This document shows, piece after piece, positions 1-10,795 of a stretch of DNA of 64,000 nucleotides; the first letter of the stretch is position 1; every line of letters starts with the position of its first letter. Source of the stretch: Rubrivirga marina (GTDB lineage Bacteria; Bacteroidota; Rhodothermia; Rhodothermales; Rubricoccaceae); NCBI RefSeq assembly GCF_002283365.1, contig NZ_MQWD01000001.1, positions 1,795,395 through 1,859,394 on the forward strand, written 5' to 3'. The notes under the pieces are model-generated. The model ran no database searches. It worked only from the letters and a program-made list of their open reading frames with translations, and was not told where the DNA came from. The translations under genes were made by a program, and so were the position numbers.

Positions 1-90
1 GGACGGGGGACGGGGGACGGATAGGGCGCGCGGCCTCTGAAAAGTTCCGGTTGCCCCCACAGGCTGCACCCGATCCGGGGCGGACTCCCT

Positions 91-110
91 CCGCCTCGGC
101 GCCGAGGCGG
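91..110. repeat. Palindromic repeat, copy 1
   Basis: Perfect 20-bp palindrome built on the core CCTCGGCGCCGAGG (94-107). The same core recurs in intergenic positions across the window (2187, 5462, 9744, 23597, 24757, 32981, 37234, 47534). Here it stands in a 383-bp leader without a convincing gene, so whether it ends a gene upstream of the window cannot be seen. Confidence 0.85.
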
Positions 111-141
111 AAAGGGGCGAGCGGACACGGCGTCGAACGGG

Positions 142-290
142 TGTCATCCTGAGCGAGCGGAGCGAGTCGAAGGACCTCCGCCGAGCACACCGCGCGGGAG
201 GGCGTCCGAACGAGGTGTTCGCCAGAATCCTTGGCTGCGCTGACGCTTCGCGGTCGACGCCGCCGTTGCCCGGCTCCGCTCGGGAGGGCA
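142..290. repeat. MITE/REP-like dispersed element, copy A
   Basis: Starts with TGTCATCCTGAGCG (142-155) and ends with the degenerate inverted copy CGCTCGGGAGGGCA (277-290), three mismatches from the ideal CGCTCAGGATGACA. The interior carries GAAGGACCT and AATCCTTGG, matching the internal AAGGATCT of the other copies (9542, 14955, 30125). Short ORFs across it are arginine-rich frame shadows. With the palindrome at 91 this is all that is visible in positions 1-383. Confidence 0.7.
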
Positions 291-383
291 CGGGAGCGCG
301 GTGGTGCTCGCCGACGGAACCCGTGCGTCTGACTGGCGGTCGCCGTCCGCCAACTGCAGCTTCTTCCCCGAACCCCGAACTCC

Positions 384-1484
384 GTGGACTCCCTCACCCA
401 GGCCGTACTCGGGGCCGCCGTCGGCGAGGCGGTGGCGGGGGAGCAGCTGGGGCGGCGGGCCGCGCTGTGGGGCGCCGTCGCCGGGACGATCCCGGACCTC
501 GACGTGCTCGCCTACCCGTTCCTGACCGAAGCCGGCGCGCTCCGGGTCCACCGCGGCGTGACGCACGGGCTGCCGTTCGCGTTCGTCGCCGCACCCGTTC
601 TCGGGTGGGCCGTGTGGCGGTGGTATCGGTGGCGAGCCGCGCGGAGCCCGTCTGCCTCGGCGTCGAGGCGGGCGGAGCCGGACGCGCGGTGGGCGTGGAC
701 GGCCGTGTTCTTCTGGGGCCTCCTCACCCACCCCGTCCTCGACGTGTTTACGGTCTACGGCACGCAGCTGCTGGCGCCGTTCTCAGACGTCCCGTTCGCG
801 ATCGGGAGCGCGTTCATCATCGACCCGCTCTACACGCTCCCCCTGCTCGGCTGCCTGGTCGTCGCGCTCGCGACACGGCGGAGCGGGTGGGCCGCCGCCG
901 GGCTCGTGGTGAGCACGCTCGTGCTCGTGGCCGGCGTCGGGATGCAGATGCGGGCGACGGCGACGGTCGGGGCGGCGCTGGCGGAGCGGGGCGTCGAGCC
1001 GGAGCGGGTGCTCGTCGCGGCCGGGCCGTTCACGTCCGTCCTGTGGCGGGGCGTCGCCGAAAAGGGGGACGAGGCGGTCCCGTTCTCGCTCCACGTCGCC
1101 GACGCGCCCGAGGAGGTCGCCTTCGAGCCCGCCCTCCCTCTGGCGACGTTCCCGGCCGAGGGGGCCCCGCGGCCGGGCGCGGCGACGCTCGTCTGGTTCT
1201 CGCGCGGCTGGCTGACGCCACTCGACGGCCCGCCCGACGACCCCGAGACCGTGGCCGACCTCCGCTTCGGCCGCGCCGGGCTCCGCCCGGAGGCCCCGTT
1301 CGTATTTGCTTGGGACGTCCTCGACGATGGCGCGCGCATTCGCCAGCGCTCGCTCGGCATGGCCACCCGGATCGACGACATGACGATTCTGTGGCAACGC
1401 GTCTGGCGGACCGATTCGCCCGGACCCCGCCGAGTCCATCGCCGTACCATCCCCACACCTGATCCCGATTCCCCCTCGCCATGA
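384..1484 (+). CDS. YdjM/DUF457-type membrane-bound metal-dependent hydrolase
   Basis: A 366-residue inner-membrane protein of the YdjM/YbcI (DUF457) family, whose members carry conserved His/Asp residues of presumed metal-binding function; the substrate is unknown. Visible family residues are IPDLD (37-41), HRGVTH (56-61), and HPVLD with H116 and D120 next to FTVYGT. Several hydrophobic segments lie in residues 62-190; the C-terminal half is less hydrophobic and probably extracytoplasmic. The start is GTG at 384, which begins the conserved [10 protein letters not shown]. Its stop overlaps the next start (ATGA at 1481-1484), so the two genes are probably translationally coupled. Residues about 88-97 (SPSASASRR) are encoded by a near-copy of the window's palindrome (655-668) in what looks like an inserted linker. 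Confidence 0.8.
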   Translation: MDSLTQAVLGAAVGEAVAGEQLGRRAALWGAVAGTIPDLDVLAYPFLTEAGALRVHRGVTHGLPFAFVAAPVLGWAVWRWYRWRAARSPSASASRRAEPDARWAWTAVFFWGLLTHPVLDVFTVYGTQLLAPFSDVPFAIGSAFIIDPLYTLPLLGCLVVALATRRSGWAAAGLVVSTLVLVAGVGMQMRATATVGAALAERGVEPERVLVAAGPFTSVLWRGVAEKGDEAVPFSLHVADAPEEVAFEPALPLATFPAEGAPRPGAATLVWFSRGWLTPLDGPPDDPETVADLRFGRAGLRPEAPFVFAWDVLDDGARIRQRSLGMATRIDDMTILWQRVWRTDSPGPRRVHRRTIPTPDPDSPSP

Positions 1485-2167
1485 AGTTCTTTATCGACAC
1501 CGCCGTCCTCGACGAAATCCAGGAGGCCTACGACATGGGCGTCCTCGACGGCGTCACCACGAACCCCTCACTCATGAAGAAGGTGGGCGTGAAGGACTTC
1601 CACGGCCACATCGCCAAGATCTGTGAGATCGTCCCGGGCCCGGTCTCGGCGGAGGTCACGGCGACGGACTACCAGGGGATCCTCGACGAGGGCCGCGAGG
1701 TCGCCCAGATCGCCGACAACGTCGTGGTCAAGGTGCCGCTCATCCTCGACGGCATCAAGGCCATCAAGACGTTCACGGAGGAGGGCATCGACACGAACTG
1801 CACGCTGTGCTTCTCGTCGACGCAGGCGCTCGTGGCCGCGAAGGCCGGCGCGACCTACATCAGCCCGTTCATCGGCCGGCTGGACGACATCTCATCGAAC
1901 GGGATGGACCTGATCCGCCAGATCGTCCAGATCTACGACACCTACGGGTATGAGACCGAGGTTCTGGCGGCCTCCATCCGCCACCCGATGCACGTGGTCG
2001 AGAGCGCGATGGCCGGCGCCGACGTCGGGACGATGCCGCTCGACGTGATCAAGAAGCTGATCGATCACCCGCTGACCGACGCGGGCCTCGCCAAATTTCT
2101 CTCGGACTGGGAGGCCCTCCAGGGGGCAGAGGAGCCGGCGAACGGGCAGGTCCACCGCGAGGCCTAG
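1481..2167 (+). CDS. fsa: Transaldolase / fructose-6-phosphate aldolase family (FSA/TalC)
   Basis: A 228-residue small-type transaldolase. These are cytosolic alpha/beta-barrel enzymes that use a Schiff-base lysine to transfer or release dihydroxyacetone units in the non-oxidative pentose phosphate pathway. Seen are the N-terminal MKFFIDTA and the GVTTNPSL loop, the catalytic lysine K84 in [19 protein letters not shown], and SPFIGRLDD. The length fits the 210-230-residue subfamily. Whether it acts as transaldolase or as F6P aldolase cannot be settled by eye. It overlaps the preceding gene by 4 bp. A long palindrome follows the stop at 2180-2207. Confidence 0.92.
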   Translation: MKFFIDTAVLDEIQEAYDMGVLDGVTTNPSLMKKVGVKDFHGHIAKICEIVPGPVSAEVTATDYQGILDEGREVAQIADNVVVKVPLILDGIKAIKTFTEEGIDTNCTLCFSSTQALVAAKAGATYISPFIGRLDDISSNGMDLIRQIVQIYDTYGYETEVLAASIRHPMHVVESAMAGADVGTMPLDVIKKLIDHPLTDAGLAKFLSDWEALQGAEEPANGQVHREA

Positions 2168-2179
2168 CCCGCCTCGGCG

Positions 2180-2207
2180 CCGCCCGCCTCGGCGCCGAGG
2201 CGGGCGG
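2180..2207. repeat. Palindromic repeat, copy 2 (28-bp arms, terminator-like)
   Basis: Perfect 28-bp palindrome centred on the common core (2187-2200), starting 12 bp after the stop of the transaldolase gene and preceded by a half copy (2170-2181). No T-tract follows, so it could be a hairpin terminator, an mRNA 3' stabiliser or a REP-like unit. Confidence 0.8.
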
Positions 2208-2300
2208 GACCGGCGGAGCGCCGGATCGGAACTCACCGAAAGCGCAGAACACCTCGTCCGGGGGCTCGGTAGCCTCCGGGGGACTCCTTGTTTCTGTTCG

Positions 2301-3683
2301 ATGCGCTACCTCTCCCTCGGCGATACCGACGACATCGCCGCGTCGTGCCACCACCTCACGTTCGGCGGCACCGGGCTCGTCCTTGATGCGGGCATGGACC
2401 CGGACCAGGACGGCTACGCGGCGCTCCCACCGTTCGAGCTTCTCCGCGACCGGCCGGTCGACCACGTCGTGGTCACGCACGCCCACCACGACCACCTCGG
2501 CGCGCTGCCGGTCCTCTCGCGCGAGGTGCCGCACGCGCAGATCCACATGTCGCGGCCGACGGCCATGCTGGCCGAGATGCTGCTCCCGTCCTCGGCGCGG
2601 CTCCAGAAGCGGCGCGTGCGGGAGGGCTCGACGAGCGCGGCGCCGGTCTTCGACGTCGAGATGGCCGAGGCGCTGAGCTACGTCTACGAGACGCACCTCC
2701 TCGACGCGCCGTTCGACATCGCCGGGCTCAAGGCCGAGGGGCCGCTCGCGGGCACGTTCTACCACGCGAGCCACGTGCTCGGCGCGGTCGGCCTGCTCAT
2801 CGAGGGCTACGAGGGCGGCACCCGGAAGCGCGTGTTCTACACGTCCGACACGAGCCTCCAGCCGCAGACGATCCTGCCCGAGGCCGACTACCCCGATGGC
2901 CCCGTCGACGTGCTCCTGCTCGAGTCGACGCTCGGCGCGGACCCCGAGGCGGAGACGACCAGCCGGAAGGCGGAGGAGAAGCGCCTCGGCAAGGCCATGG
3001 CCGACGTGCTCGAAGGCGGCGGCGTCGTGCTCCTGCCGGTCTTCGCGCTGGGGCGGAGCCAGGACATGCTCGCGCTCATCGACCGCTACAAGCGGCGCGG
3101 CGTCATCGACGAGGACGTCCCGGTGTACACGGCCGGCTCGATGCGCGGCGTGGCCGAGATCTACGACAAGACGCGGGAGTCGACGCCGCGGCTCGACCCC
3201 GAGTTCGAGGTCTACGGCGTCGATCAAGAGCGCTATCCGCGGACGAACAAGAAGAAGGCCGAGGCCCTCTCGCGGCCGGGCATCTTCGTCCTCACGTCGG
3301 GGATGCTCTTCGAGCGGACGCCGTCGTTCGACCTCGCCCAGCAGATCGTCGGCGACGAGCGGCACGGCATCTTCTTCGTCGGGTTCTCCAAGGAGGGCTC
3401 GCCGGGCGACCGGCTCCAGATCGCGGCGGCCTCCGGCGAGAAGATGACGTTCGACCCCGACGAGGGCCCGGTCGAGGTCAAGGCCCGCGTCGAGCGGTTC
3501 CGGTTCTCGGGCCACAGCCACCGCCGCGACCTAATCGAGGTCGTCGACCGCGTCAAGCCGCGGACGGTCGTCCTCGTCCACGGGGAGACGGCGGCGAAGG
3601 ACTGGCTCAAGGACAACATCGAGTTCTTCCACCCGGACGTCCGCGTGATCATCCCGGAGCAGGGCCAGGAGATCGAGCTCTAA
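2301..3683 (+). CDS. Beta-CASP metallo-beta-lactamase-fold nuclease (CPSF73/YSH1-like)
   Basis: A 460-residue MBL-fold hydrolase with an inserted beta-CASP domain, the architecture of RNA-processing exo/endonucleases; it should act on RNA in the cytoplasm. The zinc motif HxHxDH is HAHHDH at 60-65. Further motifs are HASHVLGAVG, YTSDTS, LLLESTLG, VLLPVFALGRSQD (typical beta-CASP entry), TSGMLFER, FSGHSHRRDL, and a C-terminal VLVHGE. The start ATG is placed by the conserved MRYLSLG. The next gene begins inside its stop codon (TAATG at 3681-3685), so the pair is coupled. Confidence 0.88.
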   Translation: MRYLSLGDTDDIAASCHHLTFGGTGLVLDAGMDPDQDGYAALPPFELLRDRPVDHVVVTHAHHDHLGALPVLSREVPHAQIHMSRPTAMLAEMLLPSSARLQKRRVREGSTSAAPVFDVEMAEALSYVYETHLLDAPFDIAGLKAEGPLAGTFYHASHVLGAVGLLIEGYEGGTRKRVFYTSDTSLQPQTILPEADYPDGPVDVLLLESTLGADPEAETTSRKAEEKRLGKAMADVLEGGGVVLLPVFALGRSQDMLALIDRYKRRGVIDEDVPVYTAGSMRGVAEIYDKTRESTPRLDPEFEVYGVDQERYPRTNKKKAEALSRPGIFVLTSGMLFERTPSFDLAQQIVGDERHGIFFVGFSKEGSPGDRLQIAAASGEKMTFDPDEGPVEVKARVERFRFSGHSHRRDLIEVVDRVKPRTVVLVHGETAAKDWLKDNIEFFHPDVRVIIPEQGQEIEL

Positions 3684-4159
3684 TGGACCTCGCGCCCGAG
3701 CCCGGCTGGACGCCGCTGACGCCCTTCTGGGAGGCCCTCGGCACGCGGTCGTTCGTCTCGTCCGACGCCGACGGCGACCGGCTCCGCGTCCGCTACTTCT
3801 CGGACGAGGACGGCGGGACGTGGGCGCGGGCGGTCTTCGGGCCGGGCGCCGAGGGGCCGCCGGGCCACGTCCACGGCGGGGCCCTCGCGGCGCTCCTCGA
3901 CGAGGCGATGGGGATGGCCGCCCTCTCCACCGGGCGCGTCTGCGTCGCCGGGCGGATCGAGGTCGACTTCCGGTCGATGGTCCGCCTCGGCGAGGTCGTC
4001 ACCGTCGAGCTGGCGCTCGGCGAGGCGACGCCGAAGAAGGTGCCCGTCACGGCCACGCTCCGCCGGCCCGGCGGCGCGACGGCGTGCGAGGCGACCGGCC
4101 TGTTCGTCGACATCGGCACCGACCGCCTCGGGCGGGCCGCCGAGGCGGCCGGACTCTAG
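3683..4159 (+). CDS. PaaI/hotdog-fold acyl-CoA thioesterase
   Basis: A 158-residue single-domain hotdog protein of the PaaI/YdiI-like thioesterase group, which hydrolyses acyl- or aroyl-CoA in the cytosol. The central helix motif is HVHGGALAALLDEAMG, followed by GRIEVDFRSMVRLGEVVTVE, the usual second strand pair. The start overlaps the stop of the beta-CASP gene by one base, making a tight bicistron. The acyl substrate cannot be read from the sequence. Confidence 0.85.
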   Translation: MDLAPEPGWTPLTPFWEALGTRSFVSSDADGDRLRVRYFSDEDGGTWARAVFGPGAEGPPGHVHGGALAALLDEAMGMAALSTGRVCVAGRIEVDFRSMVRLGEVVTVELALGEATPKKVPVTATLRRPGGATACEATGLFVDIGTDRLGRAAEAAGL

Positions 4160-4262
4160 CGGCTCGGCTGCACGGAATCGTCGCCAGCGGGGCGGAGCGC
4201 CGCGCAGGGTGGGGCGTACAGGGCACCCGGCACACGCCGCGATCTCCCCCCGACCCCACCTC

Positions 4263-4838
4263 ATGACCTCGCACTTCGACCCCGCCTCTGAGACCGCCCA
4301 CCGTCAGGCCGACTGGGAGCGGGCCGCGCCGTACATCGACTGGCTCGACGCCGCCGACGAACTCGAAGACCTCTGGGCGTCGGCCACGGCTCGCGCCGTC
4401 GTCTCGGAGGACCTCGTGGCCCGCGCCGAGGCGGTCCCCGGCGAGTGGAAGCTGATCGTCCTCTCGGAGGACTGGTGCCTCGATGCCACGAGCACGATCC
4501 CGCCCGTCGCCGCGCTCGCCGCGGCGGCGTCGAACCTCGACCTCCGCGTGCTCGACCGGGACGACAACCTCGAGCTCATGGACGAGCACCTCACGAACGG
4601 CACGGCCCGGTCGATCCCGATCGTGATCGTCCTCGACGGCGGGGGCGTCGAGCGCGCGTGGTGGGGCCCCCGCCCGGCCGATCTCCAGGCGTGGTTCTAC
4701 GGCGACGGCCAGGAGATGGAGAAGGAGGACCGTTACCGCGAGCTCCGCAAGTGGTACGCCCGCGACCGTGGCCAGACGACCGTCCGCGAGATCGTCGAGC
4801 TCTTGGAGGAGGTCAGCGGCGCCGGCGGCGTCGCGTGA
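4263..4838 (+). CDS. Thioredoxin-family protein with single-Cys WCxDA motif
   Basis: A 191-residue thioredoxin-fold protein. The active-site-like segment SEDWCLDATSTIPP has one cysteine rather than CxxC; this matches a bacterial family with EDWCGDA-type motifs whose reductant and targets are not known. The cis-proline context is SIPIVIVLDGGG. The in-frame start upstream at 4209 would add 18 non-conserved residues; ATG 4263 (MTSHFDP) is preferred. An 80-bp gap separates it from the next thioredoxin-fold gene on the same strand. Confidence 0.8.
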   Translation: MTSHFDPASETAHRQADWERAAPYIDWLDAADELEDLWASATARAVVSEDLVARAEAVPGEWKLIVLSEDWCLDATSTIPPVAALAAAASNLDLRVLDRDDNLELMDEHLTNGTARSIPIVIVLDGGGVERAWWGPRPADLQAWFYGDGQEMEKEDRYRELRKWYARDRGQTTVREIVELLEEVSGAGGVA

Positions 4839-4918
4839 CGCGTGAGACGGTGCGCGGGGGCGGCCCTCGTCCCGAACCTACTCGACCTCTCGCCGCCTCG
4901 ATCCCCTCTCCCTCTCCG

Positions 4919-5452
4919 ATGCCCCTCGCCCCGCCCCTCTCCGACGCCGACCACGCCCGCGGCCCGGCCGACGCGCTCGTCACGCTCGTCCAGTACGGCG
5001 ACTTCGAGTGCCCCTTCTCGAAGGACGTCCACGACCTCGTGCAGGACATCCGCCAGCACCACCCGGACGGCGTCCGGTTCGTGTTCCGACACTTCCCGCT
5101 GCGGCCGCACCCGAACGCTCTCGCCGCCGGGGTGGCGGCCGAGGAGGCCGCGCGCCAGGGCGGCTTCTGGGCGTTCCACGACCGGCTCTACGAGCACCAG
5201 CTGGCGCTCCGCCCGGCCCAGCTCGCCGAGCACGCCGAGGCCGTCGGGCTCGACGGCGACGCCGTCCGCCGCGCGATCGAGAGCGGGGACGACCAGGCCC
5301 AGATCCTCCGGCAAAAGCGGCAGGGCGTGAAGTCCGGCGTCCGCTCGACGCTCGGGCTGTGGATCGACGACGAGTGGGTGGAGGAGGACGCCCTCGAGGA
5401 CGCCGTGATTGCGCGCGTCATCCGCCCGCTCCAGGCGGCCGAGCGCGCCTGA
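4919..5452 (+). CDS. DsbA-family (NhaA-associated type) thiol protein, degenerate active site
   Basis: A 177-residue DsbA/DSBA-like thioredoxin-fold domain. The strand and active-site context VTLVQYGDFECPFSK is typical of the family, but the second cysteine is serine (C31-P-F-S34) and there is no other cysteine in the protein. The usual cis-proline loop (GTPTFF-like) reads GVRSTLGLWID, without the proline. There is no signal peptide, so it is predicted cytosolic. The start is ATG 4919, just before the first conserved residues. It may be a monothiol or non-catalytic binding version. A palindrome and a strong hairpin follow. Confidence 0.78.
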   Translation: MPLAPPLSDADHARGPADALVTLVQYGDFECPFSKDVHDLVQDIRQHHPDGVRFVFRHFPLRPHPNALAAGVAAEEAARQGGFWAFHDRLYEHQLALRPAQLAEHAEAVGLDGDAVRRAIESGDDQAQILRQKRQGVKSGVRSTLGLWIDDEWVEEDALEDAVIARVIRPLQAAERA

Positions 5453-5459
5453 CCCCGCC

Positions 5460-5477
5460 CGCCTCGGCGCCGAGGCG
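5460..5477. repeat. Palindromic repeat, copy 3
   Basis: 18-bp perfect palindrome with the common core at 5462-5475, starting 7 bp after the stop of the DsbA-like gene in the convergent gap before hppA. Confidence 0.8.
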
Positions 5478-5493
5478 AGGGCATTCAACGAGA

Positions 5494-5525
5494 AGCGCCC
5501 GGCCCCCCATCGGGAGCCGGGCGCT
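5494..5525. terminator. Hairpin between convergent DsbA-like gene and hppA
   Basis: A 10-bp perfect stem (AGCGCCCGGC / GCCGGGCGCT) with a 12-nt loop lies between two convergent genes. It can serve as a bidirectional terminator. There is only a weak T-rich tail (TTCTCG) on the minus side. Confidence 0.6.
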
Positions 5526-5562
5526 GAAACCTGCGGCTGGCGGGGCGCCAGCGGGAGCCGAG

Positions 5563-7833
<2,271 letters not shown>

Positions 7834-7890
7834 GGTGTGCGGGTGAGCGAGTCGGAAGTCCTGTGGGTGAGAGGCCTCGCGTCGGAGGCG

Positions 7891-8571
7891 CTAGCGGCGG
7901 TTGTGCCGGTTCATGGCGGCGGTCAGCCCGTCCCGGGCGAAGGTCAGCGCGGCGTCGGCCGCCTCGTCGAGGCCGGCGTCGGCCGCCTCGCGCTCCGCGT
8001 CGTCGAACGGGGACAGGACGAAGTCGACCTGGCCGCCGGGCGGGAAACTATTCCCGACCCCTACACGCAACCGGGGAAACTCGGTGGAGCCCAGGGCCTC
8101 GATCACGCTCTGGACCCCGTTGTGGCCGCCCGCGGAGCCTTTTCCGCGGAGGCGGAGCGTTCCGAGCGGGATCGCGAGGTCGTCGTAGACGACGAGCAGG
8201 GCGTCGGGGCCCAGGCCGTAGCGGTCGAGGAGCGCGGCGACGGGCGGCCCGCTCCGGTTCATGAACGCGAGCGGCTTGGCGAGCGCGACGGCGGTCGGGC
8301 TTCCGTCGGCTCCGTCCGCCTCGGCGTCGAGGCGGGCGGGGTCGGCGTCCGGGTCGGGCGGGAGGACGGCCTCGCCGCAGAGCGCCCGCGCGGCCTCGGT
8401 CTCGAAGCCCACGCCGAGCCGGTCGGCCAGCCGGTCGAGCACCATGAACCCCGCGTTGTGCCGCGTGTCGACGTAGTCGGGCCCGGGGTTGCCGAGCCCG
8501 ACGATCAGCCGGGACACGGGCCGCGACGGCGGCGGGGGCACGGTGCCGAACAGGCGGGACAGCCAGGACAT
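7891..8571 (-). CDS. pth: Peptidyl-tRNA hydrolase
   Basis: A 226-residue bacterial-type Pth that releases peptidyl-tRNAs dropped from ribosomes. Catalytic residues are visible: N28 in GLGNPG, H38 in TRHNAGF, the aspartate pair 130-131 in VVYDDLAIPLG, and N151 in SAGGHNGVQS. It carries an N-terminal extension of about 20 residues and an unusual acidic insertion at about 71-93 ([17 protein letters not shown]) between GEAVL and AVALAKPLAFMNRSG. In other Pth proteins these two segments are nearly contiguous. The insertion is encoded by a near-copy of the genome's palindrome (8319-8332). It sits behind rplY, the usual rplY-pth order, with a strong hairpin between. Confidence 0.95.
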   Translation of the reverse strand: MSWLSRLFGTVPPPPSRPVSRLIVGLGNPGPDYVDTRHNAGFMVLDRLADRLGVGFETEAARALCGEAVLPPDPDADPARLDAEADGADGSPTAVALAKPLAFMNRSGPPVAALLDRYGLGPDALLVVYDDLAIPLGTLRLRGKGSAGGHNGVQSVIEALGSTEFPRLRVGVGNSFPPGGQVDFVLSPFDDAEREAADAGLDEAADAALTFARDGLTAAMNRHNRR

Positions 8572-8598
8572 GGCGGGCGCGGGGAGGGCGGAAACGAC

Positions 8599-8630
8599 GC
8601 AGGGGCACGGCGGGTGGGCCGTGCCCCTGC
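8599..8630. terminator. Strong hairpin between rplY and pth
   Basis: A 13-bp perfect stem (GCAGGGGCACGGC / GCCGTGCCCCTGC) with a 6-nt loop occupies most of the 85-bp gap between rplY and pth. It lacks a clear U-tract. It could terminate or attenuate between the two genes, or act as a processing site. Confidence 0.6.
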
Positions 8631-8656
8631 GGGGACTACACGTCGGGCGGGGAGGG

Positions 8657-9310
8657 CTACGCCTCCTCGGCGGTCGCGGCGGCCTCCTCGTCGCCCTCGA
8701 GCGGGACGGCGCCTTCGAGGCCCTCGGCGGGCTCGAGCGCCTCCTCGTCCTCGTCGGCCGCGATGGCCTTCGGCGCGGTGACCGTGGCGATCGTCCGAGC
8801 GGGGTCGGTCAGGAGCTGGATCGAGCCGCCAAGGCCGAGCTCGTCGACGTGGAGCGACTCGCCGACCTCGAGGGTCGAGACGTCGATCGAGATGTGGCCC
8901 GGGATGTCCTTCGGGAGCGCGCGGATCTCGAGCGACGAGAGCGGCTGCGAGAGGATGCCGCCGGCCTTGACGCCGCGCGGGGTGCCCTCGAGCCGGATCG
9001 GGATCGTCATCGTCAGCGTCTCGCCGGCCGTCAGCGCCAGGAAGTCGGCGTGGAGCGGCTGGTCCGTGACCGGGTGGTAGTCGACCTGCTTGAGGATCGC
9101 GTCGTGGGTGTCGCCGTCGAGGGACAGCGCGACGCGGTAGGTCTCGGTCGTGAAGATGAGCGGGCGGAGCGCCAGCGTCTCGACGGCGAAGTGGACGGGG
9201 TCGGTGTGGACGCCGTAGAGGACGCACGGGACGAGGCCCTCGCGGCGGACGGCCTTCGTGGCGGCCTTGCCGGTCTCGCGCGGCTGGACGTCGAGCGTGA
9301 TGGACTGCAT
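8657..9310 (-). CDS. rplY: 50S ribosomal protein bL25 (CTC form)
   Basis: A 217-residue long-form bL25/CTC protein, a 5S rRNA-binding component of the large subunit. The N-terminal domain shows RETGKAATKAVRREGLVPCV and LYGVHT; the second domain includes GHISIDVSTLEVGESLHVDEL. The C-terminus is a Glu/Ala-rich acidic tail (about 185-217), as is common in this form. It lies in the conserved prs-rplY-pth order. The gap to prs (480 bp) has been expanded by a dispersed repeat and a palindrome. Confidence 0.95.
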   Translation of the reverse strand: MQSITLDVQPRETGKAATKAVRREGLVPCVLYGVHTDPVHFAVETLALRPLIFTTETYRVALSLDGDTHDAILKQVDYHPVTDQPLHADFLALTAGETLTMTIPIRLEGTPRGVKAGGILSQPLSSLEIRALPKDIPGHISIDVSTLEVGESLHVDELGLGGSIQLLTDPARTIATVTAPKAIAADEDEEALEPAEGLEGAVPLEGDEEAAATAEEA

Positions 9311-9541
9311 GGTTCGGTCTGGTTCGGTCGGGGCTGCCAGCGATCGGGGACCCCGGTGGGGCGGCCGTCTCCTGTCGACGGCGTGTGGCGCGGGCCCGGA
9401 ACCAGAAGCCTACGGACCGGCGGCCCCCTCAGACCGCGACGAATCCGCGAAGAGCCGGCCCACCCGCCGCGGACGGCCCTCTCCCCGCCTCGGCACCGGG
9501 AAATCTGAGACGGGAGGAGTCAGAGCAGAGCCCCTCTGCCA

Positions 9542-9716
9542 TGTCGTCCTGAGCGCAGGCCGCAGGCCGGAGTCGACCGCGAAGCGACGGCGCAGCCAAG
9601 GATCTCTGGTGCGACTCCACCTCGAGCCGACGCCGAGAGCGCGCATCGAAGCCGTGCTCGCCAGAGATCCTTCGACCGCGCTTCGGTCTTCGCCCTTCAC
9701 TTCGCTCAGGATGACA
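9542..9716. repeat. MITE/REP-like dispersed element, copy B (most complete)
   Basis: A 175-bp element with terminal inverted repeats TGTCGTCCTGAGCG (9542-9555) and CGCTCAGGATGACA (9703-9716). A nested inverted pair is AAGGATCTCTGG (9598-9609) and CCAGAGATCCTT (9661-9672). It lies in the 480-bp gap between the prs stop and rplY start. Apart from this element and the palindrome at 9743, the gap shows nothing gene-like except the likely rplY promoter region. Confidence 0.8.
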
Positions 9717-9742
9717 GGGTCGGGGCGAGGCCGACCGCCTTT

Positions 9743-9758
9743 GCCTCGGCGCCGAGGC
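9743..9758. repeat. Palindromic repeat, copy 4
   Basis: 16-bp palindrome with the common core (9744-9757), 32 bp beyond the stop of prs on the minus strand, fitting a 3'-end role for prs mRNA. Confidence 0.75.
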
Positions 9759-9790
9759 GGACACAGCCAGTCGGATCCGCTCCTCGGACC

Positions 9791-10774
9791 CTAATCCACG
9801 AACAGCGTCGAGATCGACTCGTCGGAGCCGATCCGGTGGATCGACTCGGCGAAGAGGGGGGCGACCGAGATGACCTCGATCTTGTCGGACGCCCGGCGGA
9901 GCGGGACCGAGTCGGTCACGATGACGCGGCTGAGCGGGCTGGCCTCGATCCGGTCGACGGCGGGGCCCGAGAGCAGCGGGTGCGTGCAGAACGCCTGGAC
10001 GTCGAGCGCGCCCGCGTCCGTGAGCGCCTTCGCGCCCGACGTGAGCGTCCCGGCCGTGTCGCAGAGGTCGTCGATGACGAGGCAGTTCTTCCCCTCGACG
10101 TCGCCGATGATGTTCATGACCTCGGCCACGTTCGCCTCCGGCCGCCGCTTGTCGATGAGCGCGAGGCCGGCCTGGAACCGCTTGGCGTAGGCCCGCGCGA
10201 TCTTCGAGGCGCCGACGTCCGGGGCCACGACCACGAGGTTCCGGCGGAAGTCCTTGGGCGACTGGCCGTTGGAGGTCGCGAGGGCGAGCGTGTGCTCCTC
10301 GAGCCATTCCTCGAACACGGCCGAGCCGTAGAGGTGGTCGACCGGGATGTCGAAGAACCCCTGGATCTGGGCCGCGTGGAGGTCCATCGTCAGGACCCGG
10401 TCCACGCCGGCGTCCTGGAGCATCTTCGCGATCATCCGCGCCGCGATGCTCACGCGGGGCTGGTCCTTCCGGTCCTGCCGCGCGTAGCCGAAGTACGGGA
10501 TGACGGCCGTGATCCGCGCCGCCGAGGCCCGCCGCGCGGCGTCGACCATCAGGAACAGCTCCATCCAGTTCTCGGCCGGCGGCGGCGTCGACTGGATGAT
10601 GAACAGGTCGGTCCCGCGAATGGACTCCTCGTAGCGGACGTAGATCTCGCCGTCGGAGAAGTTCTTGAGCGTGACGGCGCCGAGCTCCTGGCCGTAGGCC
10701 TCGGCGATGCTCCGCGCGAGGGCGGGATTCGAGCGGCCGGCGAAGATCGAGACGGGGAGCGCAGGGGTCGACAC
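9791..10774 (-). CDS. prs: Ribose-phosphate pyrophosphokinase (PRPP synthetase)
   Basis: Makes PRPP from ribose-5-phosphate and ATP for nucleotide, His and Trp synthesis. From GTG 10774 it is 327 residues, the usual class I size; upstream in-frame extension to 11044 is Arg/Pro-rich and not conserved. Seen are IFAGRSNPALARSIA, the FSDGEIYVRYEESIRG loop, TAVIPYFGYARQDRKDQPR (flexible catalytic region), LTMDLHAAQIQGFF, and the PRPP-binding loop VIDDLCDTAGTL. It heads the prs-rplY-pth cluster and is divergent from the endonuclease I gene at 11049. A small hairpin lies in its leader. Confidence 0.95.
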   Translation of the reverse strand: MSTPALPVSIFAGRSNPALARSIAEAYGQELGAVTLKNFSDGEIYVRYEESIRGTDLFIIQSTPPPAENWMELFLMVDAARRASAARITAVIPYFGYARQDRKDQPRVSIAARMIAKMLQDAGVDRVLTMDLHAAQIQGFFDIPVDHLYGSAVFEEWLEEHTLALATSNGQSPKDFRRNLVVVAPDVGASKIARAYAKRFQAGLALIDKRRPEANVAEVMNIIGDVEGKNCLVIDDLCDTAGTLTSGAKALTDAGALDVQAFCTHPLLSGPAVDRIEASPLSRVIVTDSVPLRRASDKIEVISVAPLFAESIHRIGSDESISTLFVD

Positions 10775-10795
10775 GGCGGCGCGGGGAAGGAAGAG

